Part shown: positions 8,842 to 19,124 of the stretch, piece by piece | Layout: the number at the start of each line of letters is the position of its first letter | Numbering within the stretch: the stretch's first letter is position 1 | Source of the DNA: Paraburkholderia dinghuensis | GTDB taxonomy: Bacteria; Pseudomonadota; Gammaproteobacteria; Burkholderiales; Burkholderiaceae | Direction: 5' to 3' | Length of the DNA stretch: 39,940 nt | Assembly: GCF_003837865.1 (NCBI RefSeq) | Contig: NZ_RQIS01000029.1 | Coordinates: 1-39,940, forward strand | Translations under genes and position numbers: made by a program | Notes under the pieces: model-generated | Seen by the model: the letters and a program-made list of their open reading frames with translations, nothing else | Databases searched by the model: none | What the model was told of the DNA's origin: nothing

Positions 8842-9699
8842 TCAGCCGAAGCGGCCGGTGATGTAGTCTTCCGTTTCCTTGCGGACCGGCTTGATGAAGA
8901 TCTTCTCGGTGTCGCCGAATTCGATCAGCTCGCCGAGATACATATACGCAGTGTAGTCCGAGCAACGCGCAGCCTGCTGCATGTTGTGGGTAACGATCAC
9001 CACCGTGTAGTCGCTCTTGAGTTCCGCGATCAGCTCTTCGATGCGGCCCGTCGAAATCGGGTCGAGCGCCGAGCACGGCTCGTCGAGCAGCAGCACTTCC
9101 GGACGGATTGCAATGCCGCGCGCAATGCACAGACGTTGCTGCTGGCCGCCAGAAAGCCCGTAGCCACTCTGGCCGAGCTTGTCCTTCACCTCGTTCCAGA
9201 GCGCGGCCTTCGTGAGCGCCCACTCGACGCGGTCGTCCATTTCCGGCCGCGACAGCTTTTCGAACATTTTCACACCGAACGCGATGTTGTCATAAATCGA
9301 CATCGGGAACGGGGTCGGCTTCTGGAACACCATGCCGATGCGCGCGCGCAAAAGCGAAATGTCGCGCTTCGAGGTCAGCAGGTTTTCGCCGTCCATGACA
9401 ATCTGGCCTTCGGCGCGCTGCTCCGGATAGAGCGCGTACATCTTGTTGAACGTACGCAGCAGCGTGGACTTGCCACAGCCCGACGGGCCGATGAAGGCCG
9501 TCACCTTGCCTTCGGGAATGTGCAGGTTGATGTTCTTCAGGGCGTGGTACTTGCCGTAGAAGAAGTTCAGATCCTTCACTTCAATCTTCGGCGTACCGAG
9601 CATTTGCGCGTTAGTACCGAGGGCGGGATCCGCAGGTTGAAAACCCGGGGCAGACGATGCGCGGCCGGCCGAGTTGATTTGACTTTCTGCCATGTTCAT
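8842..9699 (-). CDS. pstB: Phosphate ABC transporter ATPase PstB
   Basis: ATP-binding subunit of the high-affinity phosphate importer PstSCAB. The 285-residue protein shows Walker A (GPSGCGKST), the Q-loop MVFQKPTPFPMSI, the ABC signature LSGGQQQR, Walker B LLLDEPCSALDP and the switch histidine in VIVTHNMQQA. A roughly 35-residue N-terminal extension before IEVKDLNFFYGKYHAL is poorly conserved. The ATG at 9699 has GGAG seven bases upstream; a second ATG two codons later is possible. It begins 15 bp after the pstA stop. Confidence 0.97.
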   Translation of the reverse strand: MNMAESQINSAGRASSAPGFQPADPALGTNAQMLGTPKIEVKDLNFFYGKYHALKNINLHIPEGKVTAFIGPSGCGKSTLLRTFNKMYALYPEQRAEGQIVMDGENLLTSKRDISLLRARIGMVFQKPTPFPMSIYDNIAFGVKMFEKLSRPEMDDRVEWALTKAALWNEVKDKLGQSGYGLSGGQQQRLCIARGIAIRPEVLLLDEPCSALDPISTGRIEELIAELKSDYTVVIVTHNMQQAARCSDYTAYMYLGELIEFGDTEKIFIKPVRKETEDYITGRFG

Positions 9700-9714
9700 C
9701 GAATGACTCCGCCC

Positions 9715-10611
9715 TTACTTATTCGAAAATACCGTGCGCGCGAGGATGTTCAACCCCAGCACGCCCAGCGTGATCAGGAAAACACCGGCCCACGCAAGCG
9801 ACTGCCACTGCGCAAACGGGCTCATCGCAAACTTGAAGATCGTGACCGGGAGGTTCCCGATCGGTTGATTCATGTCCACCGTGAAAAACTGATTCGAGAG
9901 CGCCGTGAAAAGCAGCGGCGCCGTCTCGCCTGCGATACGGGCAATCGCGAGCAGCACACCCGTCACGATGCCCGCCACCGATGCCTTCAGCGTGATCGCC
10001 AGGATCATCCTCCATTTCGGTGTGCCGAGCGCAATGGCCGCTTCGCGCAGCGCGTTCGGCACGAGCTTCAGCATGTTCTCGGTCGTACGGATCACGATCG
10101 GAATCTGCAGGAGCGCGAGTGCAATTGCGCCCGCCCAGCCGCTGAAGTGCCCCATATGGGCGACGATGAGCGCGTAGACGAACAAGCCCACGACGATCGA
10201 CGGCGCCGACAGCAGGATGTCGTTGATAAAACGCGTCACGGATGCGAGCCAGGAACGCTGGCCGTATTCCGCGAGATAGATGCCCGCCATGATGCCGATC
10301 GGCGTCCCGACGAACGTCGCAACACCGACGAGCATCAGGCTGCCGACGATCGCGTTGGCGAGACCGCCGCCGTCGGTATTGGGCGGCGGCGTCGACTGCG
10401 TGAACAGTTCCACCGAGAGACCGCCGAGACCGAGCGAAAGCGTCGTATAGAGAATCCACACGAGCCAGAGGAGACCGAACGCCATCGCGGCGAGCGACAG
10501 CGTCAGGGCAATCGCATTGGTCACGCGGCGGCGGTGCTGCAGCCTGCCGCGCATCTTTTCCAGTTCGGGGCCATAAATGGCGCCTGGAATTTTCATCAGC
10601 GGCTCGCTCAT
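9715..10611 (-). CDS. pstA: Phosphate ABC transporter permease PstA
   Basis: Inner-membrane permease of the phosphate importer, 298 residues, with about six hydrophobic spans. The cytoplasmic EAA-type loop that docks PstB is NALREAAIALGTPKWRMI. Its ATG overlaps the pstC stop by 4 bp (ATGA), so translation is probably coupled, and GGAGG lies seven bases upstream of the start. Confidence 0.96.
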   Translation of the reverse strand: MSEPLMKIPGAIYGPELEKMRGRLQHRRRVTNAIALTLSLAAMAFGLLWLVWILYTTLSLGLGGLSVELFTQSTPPPNTDGGGLANAIVGSLMLVGVATFVGTPIGIMAGIYLAEYGQRSWLASVTRFINDILLSAPSIVVGLFVYALIVAHMGHFSGWAGAIALALLQIPIVIRTTENMLKLVPNALREAAIALGTPKWRMILAITLKASVAGIVTGVLLAIARIAGETAPLLFTALSNQFFTVDMNQPIGNLPVTIFKFAMSPFAQWQSLAWAGVFLITLGVLGLNILARTVFSNK

Positions 10612-11594
10612 CGTGCGCCCTCCGATTTTTCGAGGCGCAGGAGGAGCAGCTTCGAGATCGAAAGCACGATGAACGTGATCACGAACAGGATAAGGCCGAG
10701 TTCCATCAGTGCGGCGGTGTGCAGGCCCGGGCTTGCTTCGGCGAACTCGTTGGCGAGCGCCGAGGTAATGCTGTTACCGGGCGAGAAGAGCGAAACGTTG
10801 TCGAGCAGGTTCGTATTGCCGATCACGAACGTGACGGCCATCGTCTCACCGAGCGCGCGACCGAGGCCGAGCATGATGCCGCCGATCACACCGGTCTTCG
10901 TGAACGGCAGAACGATTTTCCACATGACTTCCCACGTCGTGCAGCCGATGCCGTAGGCCGACTCCTTGAGCAGCACGGGCGTGACTTCGAACACGTCGCG
11001 CATGACCGACGCAATGTATGGAATGATCATGATCGCGAGAATCACGCCCGCGCAGAGGATGCCGATACCGATCGGCGGCCCCGCCACCAGCGCGCCGATG
11101 ATCGGCATGCCGCCTAGCACCGCCTGCAGCGGCTTCTGGAACCACTGCGCGAAGATCGGCGCGAACACGAGCAAGCCCCACATGCCGTACACGATCGATG
11201 GAATCGCAGCCAGCAATTCGATGGCGATGCCGAGCGGACGACGCAACCACGCCGGCGAAAGCTCGGTGAGAAAGAGCGCAATGCCGAAGCTCACAGGCAC
11301 AGCGATGATGAGTGCGATGATCGAGGTGGCGACCGTGCCATAGATGGGCACGAGCGCGCCGAACTGATCACTGGGCGGATCCCAGTCGGCAGTCCAGAGG
11401 AATGCGAGGCCGAACTTCTGGATCGACGGCATCGATTCGACGATCAGCGACACGATGATGCCGCCGAGCAGCAGCAACGTGACGATGGCGGCAAGGCGCG
11501 TGAGGCTGCCGAAAATGACGTCGCCTGCCGGGCTGGGCGCTTTCTGCTGCGCTTCGCTGCCGGGCGGATTCGATACGAGCGGGGCGTCGGACAT
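10608..11594 (-). CDS. pstC: Phosphate ABC transporter permease PstC
   Basis: The second membrane permease subunit, 328 residues, with a hydrophilic N-terminal tail of about 30 residues and about six membrane spans. The docking loop is LLKESAYGIGCTTWEVMW. It pairs with PstA to form the channel that accepts phosphate from periplasmic PstS. It follows pstS after a 184-bp spacer with two strong hairpins, so pstS is probably made in excess over the membrane subunits. No strong ribosome site is seen before the ATG. Confidence 0.96.
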   Translation of the reverse strand: MSDAPLVSNPPGSEAQQKAPSPAGDVIFGSLTRLAAIVTLLLLGGIIVSLIVESMPSIQKFGLAFLWTADWDPPSDQFGALVPIYGTVATSIIALIIAVPVSFGIALFLTELSPAWLRRPLGIAIELLAAIPSIVYGMWGLLVFAPIFAQWFQKPLQAVLGGMPIIGALVAGPPIGIGILCAGVILAIMIIPYIASVMRDVFEVTPVLLKESAYGIGCTTWEVMWKIVLPFTKTGVIGGIMLGLGRALGETMAVTFVIGNTNLLDNVSLFSPGNSITSALANEFAEASPGLHTAALMELGLILFVITFIVLSISKLLLLRLEKSEGAR

Positions 11595-11631
11595 GGTGAC
11601 CAGTTTCCAGATGCCGTTCGCCCCAGGGGCG

Positions 11632-11668
11632 CGCGGCGGTCATGCAGTCTGAGACTGCAAACCGCCCG
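11632..11668 (-). other. Large stem-loop in the pstS-pstC spacer
   Basis: A perfect 8-bp inner stem (TGCAGTCT-G-AGACTGCA, 11643-11659) is extended by an outer GC-rich stem (GCGGCGGT with ACCGCCCGC). It has no U tract. Such hairpins between pstS and pstC can protect the upstream pstS message from 3' decay; that role is inference here. Confidence 0.6.
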
Positions 11669-11726
11669 CCTGCCGGTCTTGCAACCGAACGACGGGCGGC
11701 GGATCTCACACTAACTAACGAACGAA

Positions 11727-11757
11727 CGGGCCGTGCGCTGAACGCGCGACGGCCCCG
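11727..11757 (-). other. GC-rich stem-loop just downstream of pstS
   Basis: CGGGCCGTGCGC (11727-11738) pairs imperfectly with GCGCGACGGCCCCG (11744-11757) about 20 bp after the pstS stop. On the minus strand it is followed by TTCGTTCGTTAG, not a clean U run, so it looks like a partial terminator or RNA-stability hairpin. Confidence 0.5.
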
Positions 11758-11778
11758 TTTTCCTCGTTTCAGCCTTTC

Positions 11779-12810
11779 TTATTCTGCGATCGGCTTACCA
11801 GCGGCGTCCTTCACCTTCTCTTTCCACTGCGTCTTGATTTCGCTCACGACTGCCGGCGGCAGCGTGATGTAGTCGAGATTGTCAGCTGCAGCGCTGCCAT
11901 TCTTGAATGCCCAGTCGAAGAACTTCAGCGTTTCCTTGCCCTCGTCCGCCTTGTCCTGCGCGGTGTGCAGCAACACGAAGGTCGCACCGACGACCGGCCA
12001 TGCCTGCTTGCCCGGCTCGTTCGTCAGGATCTGGTAGAACGACTTCTTCCAGTCTGCGCCGGCAGCGGCGGCCTTGAACGTGTCGGTGTCCGGCTGAACA
12101 ACAGCGCCCGACTCATTCTTCATGGCAGTGTAGACCATGTGGTTTTGCTTGGCGTATGCCCACTCGACGTAGCCGATCGCGCCCGGCAGACGCTGCACGA
12201 AGGCTGCGACACCGTCGTTGCCCTTACCACCCGTGCCGGTCGGCCAGCTCACGGTCGTGCCTTCGCCAACCTTGCTCTTCCACTCGGGGTTGACCTTCGA
12301 GAGATAGTTCGTCCAGATGAAGCTGGTGCCGGAACCATCGGCGCGGCGAACCACGGCGATGTCGAGGTCCGGCAGCTTGACCTTCGGGTTCAAGGCGACG
12401 ATGGCCGGATCATTCCACTTCTTGATCTTGCCGAGATAGATGTCGCCGAGCACTTCGCCCGACAGCACGAGTTCCCCCGCCTTCACGCCCGGCACGTTGA
12501 TTGCCGGCACCACGCCACCGACCACCGTCGGGAACTGGAAGAGACCTTGCTTTGCCAGTTCGTCGTCCTTCAGCGGAGCATCGGAGCCCGCGAAGTCAAC
12601 CGTCTTGGCGACGATCTGCTTGATACCGCCCGACGAGCCGATACCTTGATAGTTCACCTTGCCGCCGCCCGACTTTTGATAGGCATCTGCCCATTTCGTG
12701 TAGATCGGTGCTGCGAAGGTGCTGCCCGCTCCAGTGATGTCGGCGGCTTGCGCTGCGATCGCGAAGAGCGTGCCAGCAACGCCAGCGAGCACGGTGTGCA
12801 TCAATTTCAT
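11779..12810 (-). CDS. pstS: Periplasmic phosphate-binding protein PstS
   Basis: PstS captures phosphate in the periplasm and delivers it to PstCA. The 343-residue precursor has a signal peptide with a hydrophobic core (VLAGVAGTLFAIA) and probable cleavage after AQA, giving mature ADITGAGSTFAAPIY. Phosphate-contacting motifs GAGSTF, SSGGIKQI and RRADGSGTSFIWTNYLS are present. I chose ATG 12810 because GGAGG is four bases upstream and it begins a normal signal peptide; the open frame extends upstream without support. It is the first gene of pstSCAB-phoU-phoBR, with two Pho boxes upstream. Confidence 0.97.
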   Translation of the reverse strand: MKLMHTVLAGVAGTLFAIAAQAADITGAGSTFAAPIYTKWADAYQKSGGGKVNYQGIGSSGGIKQIVAKTVDFAGSDAPLKDDELAKQGLFQFPTVVGGVVPAINVPGVKAGELVLSGEVLGDIYLGKIKKWNDPAIVALNPKVKLPDLDIAVVRRADGSGTSFIWTNYLSKVNPEWKSKVGEGTTVSWPTGTGGKGNDGVAAFVQRLPGAIGYVEWAYAKQNHMVYTAMKNESGAVVQPDTDTFKAAAAGADWKKSFYQILTNEPGKQAWPVVGATFVLLHTAQDKADEGKETLKFFDWAFKNGSAAADNLDYITLPPAVVSEIKTQWKEKVKDAAGKPIAE

Positions 12811-12870
12811 GTGGCCTCCAGGTCCAGGGTGTATGCCGTTTAACGACACCGCGAAGCTTAGGGGCTCTTT

Positions 12871-12888
12871 GTGACAGTACCGTGACCA
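12871..12888 (-). promoter_or_regulatory. Pho box proximal to pstS
   Basis: On the minus strand TGGTCAC-GGTA-CTGTCAC is two PhoB half-sites 11 bp apart, the second matching the consensus almost exactly. It lies about 60 bp upstream of the pstS ATG, placed to replace a -35 element. Confidence 0.8.
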
Positions 12889-12902
12889 TTCATGAATCAG
12901 CC

Positions 12903-12920
12903 GTGACAGTGCGATTACAG
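12903..12920 (-). promoter_or_regulatory. Pho box distal to pstS
   Basis: On the minus strand CTGTAAT-CGCA-CTGTCAC is an excellent PhoB box (13 of 14 half-site positions). Together with the proximal box it gives tandem PhoB sites, as expected for the most strongly induced phosphate gene. Confidence 0.85.
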
Positions 12921-13033
12921 CTGAAAGGCTGGCGAGAATGAATGAACGATGCGCTTGCTTCATAGCCGTTGCGGCTCGCGTGGCAAGCGTTTGCTAAACG
13001 TTCAGGAGGGCGCGACAGGATTCAGACGGCGTG

Positions 13034-13059
13034 AAAAGCGCGGTCCGGAGGGACCGCGC
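13034..13059 (-). terminator. Rho-independent terminator downstream of glmM
   Basis: A perfect 9-bp stem (GCGCGGTCC with GGACCGCGC, tetraloop GGAG) is followed on the minus strand by TTTT. It lies 113 bp beyond the glmM stop and upstream of pstS, and would insulate pstS from the ftsH-folP-glmM run. Apart from this and the Pho boxes, the 362-bp gap 12811-13172 holds nothing I can assign. Confidence 0.75.
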
Positions 13060-13172
13060 CTTGACACCTTCGAAAGGATGCGGAAAGGGAACTGAAGAAC
13101 CCCTCGAAACGCTGGAGCGGTTCAGTTCAACACAGGCAAGACCTGCACGCCAGGGCTCGCCTCTGGGCCGAC

Positions 13173-14525
<1,353 letters not shown>

Positions 14526-14554
14526 CTTTCGATTCCTTTCCTGGAATATTCTGT

Positions 14555-15478
14555 TCAGTCTTGCGCTGAAGCCGCCTCACTGCGTGCAGCGTCGCGCACG
14601 GCGCCCCATATTTTCAGGGCATCCACGGTCTGTGCAACATCGTGCACGCGAATGATCGCGGCGCCCCGCTCCACGGCGCACACAGCGGCGGCCACGCTCG
14701 CGGCGACACGCTCCGGCGCGGGCCGGTTCACGAGCGCACCGAGCATCGACTTGCGTGACATGCCCGCCAGCACCGGATACGGCGCGACGCCTTGCGGTAC
14801 GTGCGGCGCCGTCTCGGCCAGATGGGCGAGCAGCGCGTAGTTATGCTCGATCACGGCCTTGCCGAAGCCGAAACCGGGATCGACGCTAATACGCGCACGC
14901 GCCACGCCTGCAGCTTCGAGCTCCGCGACGCGCGCAGCGAGAAATGCCCGCACCTCGCCCACCACGTCGGTGTAATCCGGTGTGCCTAGCTGCATCGTCT
15001 GCGGCTCGCCGAGCATATGCATCACGCACAACCCGCAATGGCTCGAGCGCACAGCGTCGATCGCGCCGGGCATCCGGAAGCCCCAGATGTCGTTGACCAT
15101 GTCCGCGCCGGCCGCGATCGAATGGCGCATGACCTCCGGTTTGTACGTATCGACCGACAACGGGACGTTCGCCTCGCGCAACTGCTCGATAAGCGGCAGC
15201 ACGCGCTCCAGTTCTTCGTCGACCGGCACTGGCGGCGCGCCGGGCCGCGTAGACTCGCCGCCGATATCGAGGATGTCCGCGCCGTCGAGCAGCATCTGCT
15301 CGGCGCGCCGCAGCGCATCGCCAAAATCGGCATAGCGGCCGCCGTCGGAAAACGAATCGGGCGTGATGTTCAGGATGCCCATGACCAGCGGGCGCTCGAA
15401 CGTCAGCGTGAAACGACCGCACTGTAGCGGCTGTGAAAGCAGATTACCCTGCGAGATCGAATTGGGCACGTGAAACAA
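14555..15478 (-). CDS. folP: Dihydropteroate synthase FolP
   Basis: FolP condenses p-aminobenzoate with hydroxymethyl-dihydropterin diphosphate in folate synthesis and is the sulfonamide target. The TIM-barrel protein shows VMGILNITPDSFSDGG, DILDIGGESTRPGA, SVDTYKPEV, DPGFGFGKAVIEHN and a C-terminal IIRVHDVAQT. The N terminus is uncertain. The longest form starts with a TTG at 15478 (307 residues) with no clear ribosome site; a GTG at 15469 or a later start before LQCGRFTLTFERPLVMG is equally possible. It follows ftsH and precedes glmM on the same strand. Confidence 0.95.
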   Translation of the reverse strand: MFHVPNSISQGNLLSQPLQCGRFTLTFERPLVMGILNITPDSFSDGGRYADFGDALRRAEQMLLDGADILDIGGESTRPGAPPVPVDEELERVLPLIEQLREANVPLSVDTYKPEVMRHSIAAGADMVNDIWGFRMPGAIDAVRSSHCGLCVMHMLGEPQTMQLGTPDYTDVVGEVRAFLAARVAELEAAGVARARISVDPGFGFGKAVIEHNYALLAHLAETAPHVPQGVAPYPVLAGMSRKSMLGALVNRPAPERVAASVAAAVCAVERGAAIIRVHDVAQTVDALKIWGAVRDAARSEAASAQD

Positions 15479-15517
15479 GGTCAGAAGTGTAACGAAAAAC
15501 CGTCGCCAGAAATGGAG

Positions 15518-15547
15518 GCGGGCCGATGTGAACTCACACCGGCCCGC
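15518..15547 (-). other. Stem-loop between ftsH and folP
   Basis: GCGGGCCGATGTG pairs with CACACCGGCCCGC (one mismatch) around AACT. No U tract follows on the minus strand, so it may attenuate or stabilise the ftsH message instead of ending it fully. Confidence 0.5.
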
Positions 15548-15575
15548 AACTTGATTTGATTCAGGACAAAGGCGT

Positions 15576-17465
15576 TCAGGCCGGCGCAGTCGCGCTGCCA
15601 GGTTTCACCTCAGTGCCCGCGCTGCCCCCCGACGATGACGCGTCACCCGCCGGCGGCGTGCTCTTGGGCGTACGAGGCGGACGACCTTCCATGATGTCGT
15701 TGATCTGGTCGGCGTCGATCGTTTCCCACTCCATCAGCGCGGCGGTCATCGCCTCGACCTTGTCGCGATTCTCGTCGAGCATGCGCTTCGCGAGGTTGTA
15801 CTGCTCATCGAGCACGCGGCGGATTTCCGCATCGACCTTCTGCTGCGTCGCTTCCGAAATGGCGCGCGTGAAGCCCTTGCCAAACGGACTGCTGCCATCG
15901 TCGTCTTCCACGTAGACCATCGGCCCGAGCGCATCGGTCATGCCGAAGCGTGCCACCATCGCGCGAGCCGTCTGCGTCGCCTTGTTGAAGTCGTCAGATG
16001 CCCCAGTACTGATGAGGTTCAGGAACAGTTCTTCTGCAACACGGCCGCCGAACAGGATGGCCAGACGGTCGAGCAGATAATCCTTCGAGTACGTTTCGTT
16101 GTCGTGCTCCGGCAACTGCCAGGTCACGCCCAGCGCGCGGCCGCGCGGAATGATCGTAACCTTGTGGACCGGATCGGCCTTCGGCAACAGCTTCGCGATC
16201 ACGGCGTGGCCCGACTCGTGGTACGCCGTGGCGCGCTTCGCTTCTTCGCGAATGACCGCCGACTTGCGCTCCGGACCCATGAAGATCTTGTCCTTCGCGT
16301 CCTCGAAATCCTGCATCTCGACGATGCGCTTGCCGCGACGCGCTGCAAAGAGCGCTGCTTCGTTCACGAGGTTCGCCAGATCGGCGCCCGAGAAGCCAGG
16401 CGTGCCACGCGCGATCACCGCTGCGTCGACGTCGTTGGCGATCGGCACCTTGCGCAGGTGCACCTTCATGATCTGCTCGCGGCCGCGGATGTCCGGCAAG
16501 CCCACGTAGACCTGGCGGTCGAAACGGCCCGGACGCAGAAGCGCCTTGTCCAGCACGTCCGAACGGTTCGTCGCCGCGATCACGATCACACCCGAGTTCG
16601 CCTCGAAGCCGTCCATCTCAACAAGCATCTGATTCAGCGTCTGCTCGCGCTCGTCGTTGCCGCCGCCCATGCCGGCGCCGCGATGGCGGCCGACCGCGTC
16701 GATTTCGTCGATGAACACGATGCAAGGCGCATGCTTCTTGGCCTGCTCGAACATATCGCGCACGCGGGCCGCGCCCACGCCGACGAACATTTCAACGAAG
16801 TCCGAACCCGAAATGCTGAAGAAAGGCACCTTCGCCTCTCCGGCGATTGCGCGCGCAAGCAGCGTCTTGCCGGTACCCGGAGGGCCGACGAGCAGCACGC
16901 CGCGCGGGATGCGCCCACCGAGCTTCTGGAATTTTTGCGGATCGCGCAGGAAGTCGACGAGTTCGGAGACCTCTTCCTTGGCTTCGTCGCAGCCCGCGAC
17001 GTCGGAGAAGTTGACCGCGTTGTTATTCTCGTCGATCAAGCGGGCGCGCGATTTACCAAAGGAGAACGCCCCGCCTTTGCCGCCCCCCTGCATCTGTCTC
17101 ATCATGTAGAACCAGAACACGATGATGAGTATCGTCGGCCCGAGGTAGTACAGCGCGGAAACAAGCGCGTTCGGCTCTTCGTCAGCCTTGCCGCTCACCT
17201 GAACGCCGTATTTCATCAGGTCGCCGACCATCCAGATGTCGCCGGGCGACACAATCTGGTATTTCTGGCCATCCGCGGGAGTGACCGTGAGGTTCCGCCC
17301 CTGCACCACGACGCTCTTGACCTTGCCGTTCCGCGCATCGTCCATGAACTGCGAATACGAGACGCCTTCCTGGACACGGGGCTTGTCGAACTGCTTGAAC
17401 ACCGTAAACAGCACCAGTGCGATAACCAGCCACACTGCTGCCTTCGAAAACATGTTGTTGTTCAA
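15576..17465 (-). CDS. ftsH: ATP-dependent zinc metalloprotease FtsH
   Basis: FtsH is the membrane-anchored AAA+ protease that removes misassembled membrane proteins and regulators. The 629-residue protein has two membrane segments (about 9-24 and 104-121) around a small periplasmic domain, Walker A GPPGTGKT (194-201), Walker B FIDEIDAVG, the pore motif FVG, the second region of homology ending RPGRFDRQ, and the zinc motif HESGH (416-420). A Ser/Gly/Pro-rich tail of about 30 residues ends the protein. Between its start and the rlmE stop upstream lie 211 bp without a gene. The order rlmE-ftsH is the classical heat-shock pair; no sigma32 promoter was confirmed. Confidence 0.97.
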   Translation of the reverse strand: MNNNMFSKAAVWLVIALVLFTVFKQFDKPRVQEGVSYSQFMDDARNGKVKSVVVQGRNLTVTPADGQKYQIVSPGDIWMVGDLMKYGVQVSGKADEEPNALVSALYYLGPTILIIVFWFYMMRQMQGGGKGGAFSFGKSRARLIDENNNAVNFSDVAGCDEAKEEVSELVDFLRDPQKFQKLGGRIPRGVLLVGPPGTGKTLLARAIAGEAKVPFFSISGSDFVEMFVGVGAARVRDMFEQAKKHAPCIVFIDEIDAVGRHRGAGMGGGNDEREQTLNQMLVEMDGFEANSGVIVIAATNRSDVLDKALLRPGRFDRQVYVGLPDIRGREQIMKVHLRKVPIANDVDAAVIARGTPGFSGADLANLVNEAALFAARRGKRIVEMQDFEDAKDKIFMGPERKSAVIREEAKRATAYHESGHAVIAKLLPKADPVHKVTIIPRGRALGVTWQLPEHDNETYSKDYLLDRLAILFGGRVAEELFLNLISTGASDDFNKATQTARAMVARFGMTDALGPMVYVEDDDGSSPFGKGFTRAISEATQQKVDAEIRRVLDEQYNLAKRMLDENRDKVEAMTAALMEWETIDADQINDIMEGRPPRTPKSTPPAGDASSSGGSAGTEVKPGSATAPA

Positions 17466-17676
17466 AGCACCACTCCTTCACTCATAGACGGGCGCCTACA
17501 TTTGCCTTGCGACACCACCAAAGCATTCTAATCCAGTACGCAGGCACCCGCCATAATCAATCTCTACCGCGGGAATAGCCTCGGGGCCTTATCAGAAGGC
17601 CCTTCCAGCGGCCTTTCGGCATCCTCTGCCTGCAATTCTTTACCCTGCCCTGCGTACACCGGAACCGATCGCCGCC

Positions 17677-18339
17677 TCAACGCGGCCGCTTCAGCTGTTT
17701 ACCCAATATAAACGTTTCGGCCGATTTGTCCCGCGAAGCCTTCGGCTTGCGGGCAGCCACAACTTTGAACTGATGCTTGAATTTCTCGACGATCTGGCTG
17801 TAACCACTGCCGTGAAAGCATTTTACTAAAAGGGCGCCATCGGGTTTCAGATGATTCTGCGAGAACTCGAGTGCGAGATCGCACACGTGTTCAATCCGCG
17901 CAGCGTCCGCTGACGACACGCCCGACAGATTGGGTGCCATGTCCGAAATTACAAGATCGACCGGACGGCCGCCCACTCGTTCTTCGAGTTGCGCGAGCAC
18001 GTCGTCCTCGCGGAAGTCGCCCTGGATGAACTGAACGTCGGCGATCGGCTCCATGGGCAGCAGATCGAGGGCGATGATCGTGCCGTCGATGCCACCCTGC
18101 CGCTCGGCGTCGCGCTTCGTGCCCTGTGTGAGCTTGTTGCGCACGTACTGGCTCCAGCTGCCCGGCGCCGCACCAAGATCCACGATCACCATGCCAGGGC
18201 GGATCAGCTTGTCCTGCTCGTCGATTTCCTTAAGCTTGTACGCAGCGCGGGCGCGATAGCCCTCCCGCTGCGCCATTTTCACGTACGGATCGTTAATATG
18301 GTCGTGCAGCCACGACTGGTTGAAGCGATTTTTTGCCAT
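17677..18339 (-). CDS. rlmE: 23S rRNA 2'-O-methyltransferase RlmE (FtsJ/RrmJ)
   Basis: RlmE methylates the 2'-O of U2552 in the 23S rRNA A loop late in large-subunit assembly. The 220-residue Rossmann protein shows RARAAYKLKEID with the first catalytic lysine, the SAM motif VIVDLGAAPGSWSQYV, the catalytic aspartate in VISDMAPNLSG, the lysine in LLVKCFHGSG and the glutamate in SAETFI, the complete K-D-K-E tetrad. It starts MAKNRFNQSWLHDHINDPYV. It is divergent from yhbY, another ribosome-assembly gene, with 228 bp between. Confidence 0.97.
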   Translation of the reverse strand: MAKNRFNQSWLHDHINDPYVKMAQREGYRARAAYKLKEIDEQDKLIRPGMVIVDLGAAPGSWSQYVRNKLTQGTKRDAERQGGIDGTIIALDLLPMEPIADVQFIQGDFREDDVLAQLEERVGGRPVDLVISDMAPNLSGVSSADAARIEHVCDLALEFSQNHLKPDGALLVKCFHGSGYSQIVEKFKHQFKVVAARKPKASRDKSAETFILGKQLKRPR

Positions 18340-18567
18340 TAAAGGTGAACTCTTGCTGCGTCATTGCGCGCTTTTAGCGGATAATACGCGCTTTATTCGT
18401 GCGGCCGTCAGGGCCCGTCCGGCTCATTTACGCCGGCTCGCGCCTCGCGTTTTGCCGTTCCTCACGGTTTTTTCCGTTGTTCCGATGCGCTGTGCGACGG
18501 GTGAGCTGTCAAATACGCTCATTCCGGCCCGCTGGGCGCCGTCATTCTAGTCGACTCTTCATACTCC

Positions 18568-19113
18568 ATGCCCGCCCTTACTCTTACTGCCGAACAGCGC
18601 TCCGAACTGCGCTCCGCCGCTCATGCGCTCAAGCCGGTTGTGCTCATCGGCGCAGAGGGCTTGACCGACGCCGTCCTCAAGGAAATCAAGGTTCACCTCG
18701 GCGCGCACCAGCTCATCAAGGTGCGCGTGTTCGGTGACGAGCGCGAGGAACGGGTCGCCATCTATGAAGAGATCTGCGACCGCCTGAATGCCGCGCCGAT
18801 TCAGCACATCGGCAAATTGCTCGTGATCTGGAAGCCCGAAGAAGTCGCGCCGAAGACCACGACTGCACGCGCCGGTGCTCGCGGCACGGTCAGGCGTCCG
18901 GCAGGCGACGTGCCGAGCGCGGGCGAAGCCGGCAAGCGCGGCGCGGCACCGCGCGTCGTCAAGGTCGTCAAGCCGAGCGAAAACCCGATGCGCCGTCCGA
19001 AGCCGCAAGCGCTGGTCGTCAAGGGTAACGAGCGTGTCACGCAAGGCGGCAACATCAAGCGCGCTAAAAAGCGCCAGACGGGCAGCAAGCGCGCTCATCA
19101 AGGCTCGAAGTAA
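18568..19113 (+). CDS. yhbY: YhbY-family (CRM domain) RNA-binding protein
   Basis: The N-terminal 92 residues form a CRS1-YhbY (CRM) domain, with LKPVVLIGAEGLTDAVLKEIK and the GxxG-like loop following. E. coli YhbY is a 97-residue protein bound to pre-50S particles. This version is 181 residues; the extra 85 residues are a disordered Arg/Lys/Pro/Ala tail ending KKRQTGSKRAHQGSK, probably a further RNA-binding tail. It faces rlmE, and the two may share regulation. Confidence 0.93.
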   Translation: MPALTLTAEQRSELRSAAHALKPVVLIGAEGLTDAVLKEIKVHLGAHQLIKVRVFGDEREERVAIYEEICDRLNAAPIQHIGKLLVIWKPEEVAPKTTTARAGARGTVRRPAGDVPSAGEAGKRGAAPRVVKVVKPSENPMRRPKPQALVVKGNERVTQGGNIKRAKKRQTGSKRAHQGSK

Positions 19114-19124
19114 GCGCCGCTATG

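Noticed and set aside
8275..10956. Plus-strand open frame of 893 residues across phoU-pstB-pstA-pstC
   Set aside because: It is antisense to four clear genes, and its Arg/His-rich composition is the usual product of reading GC-rich coding DNA backwards.
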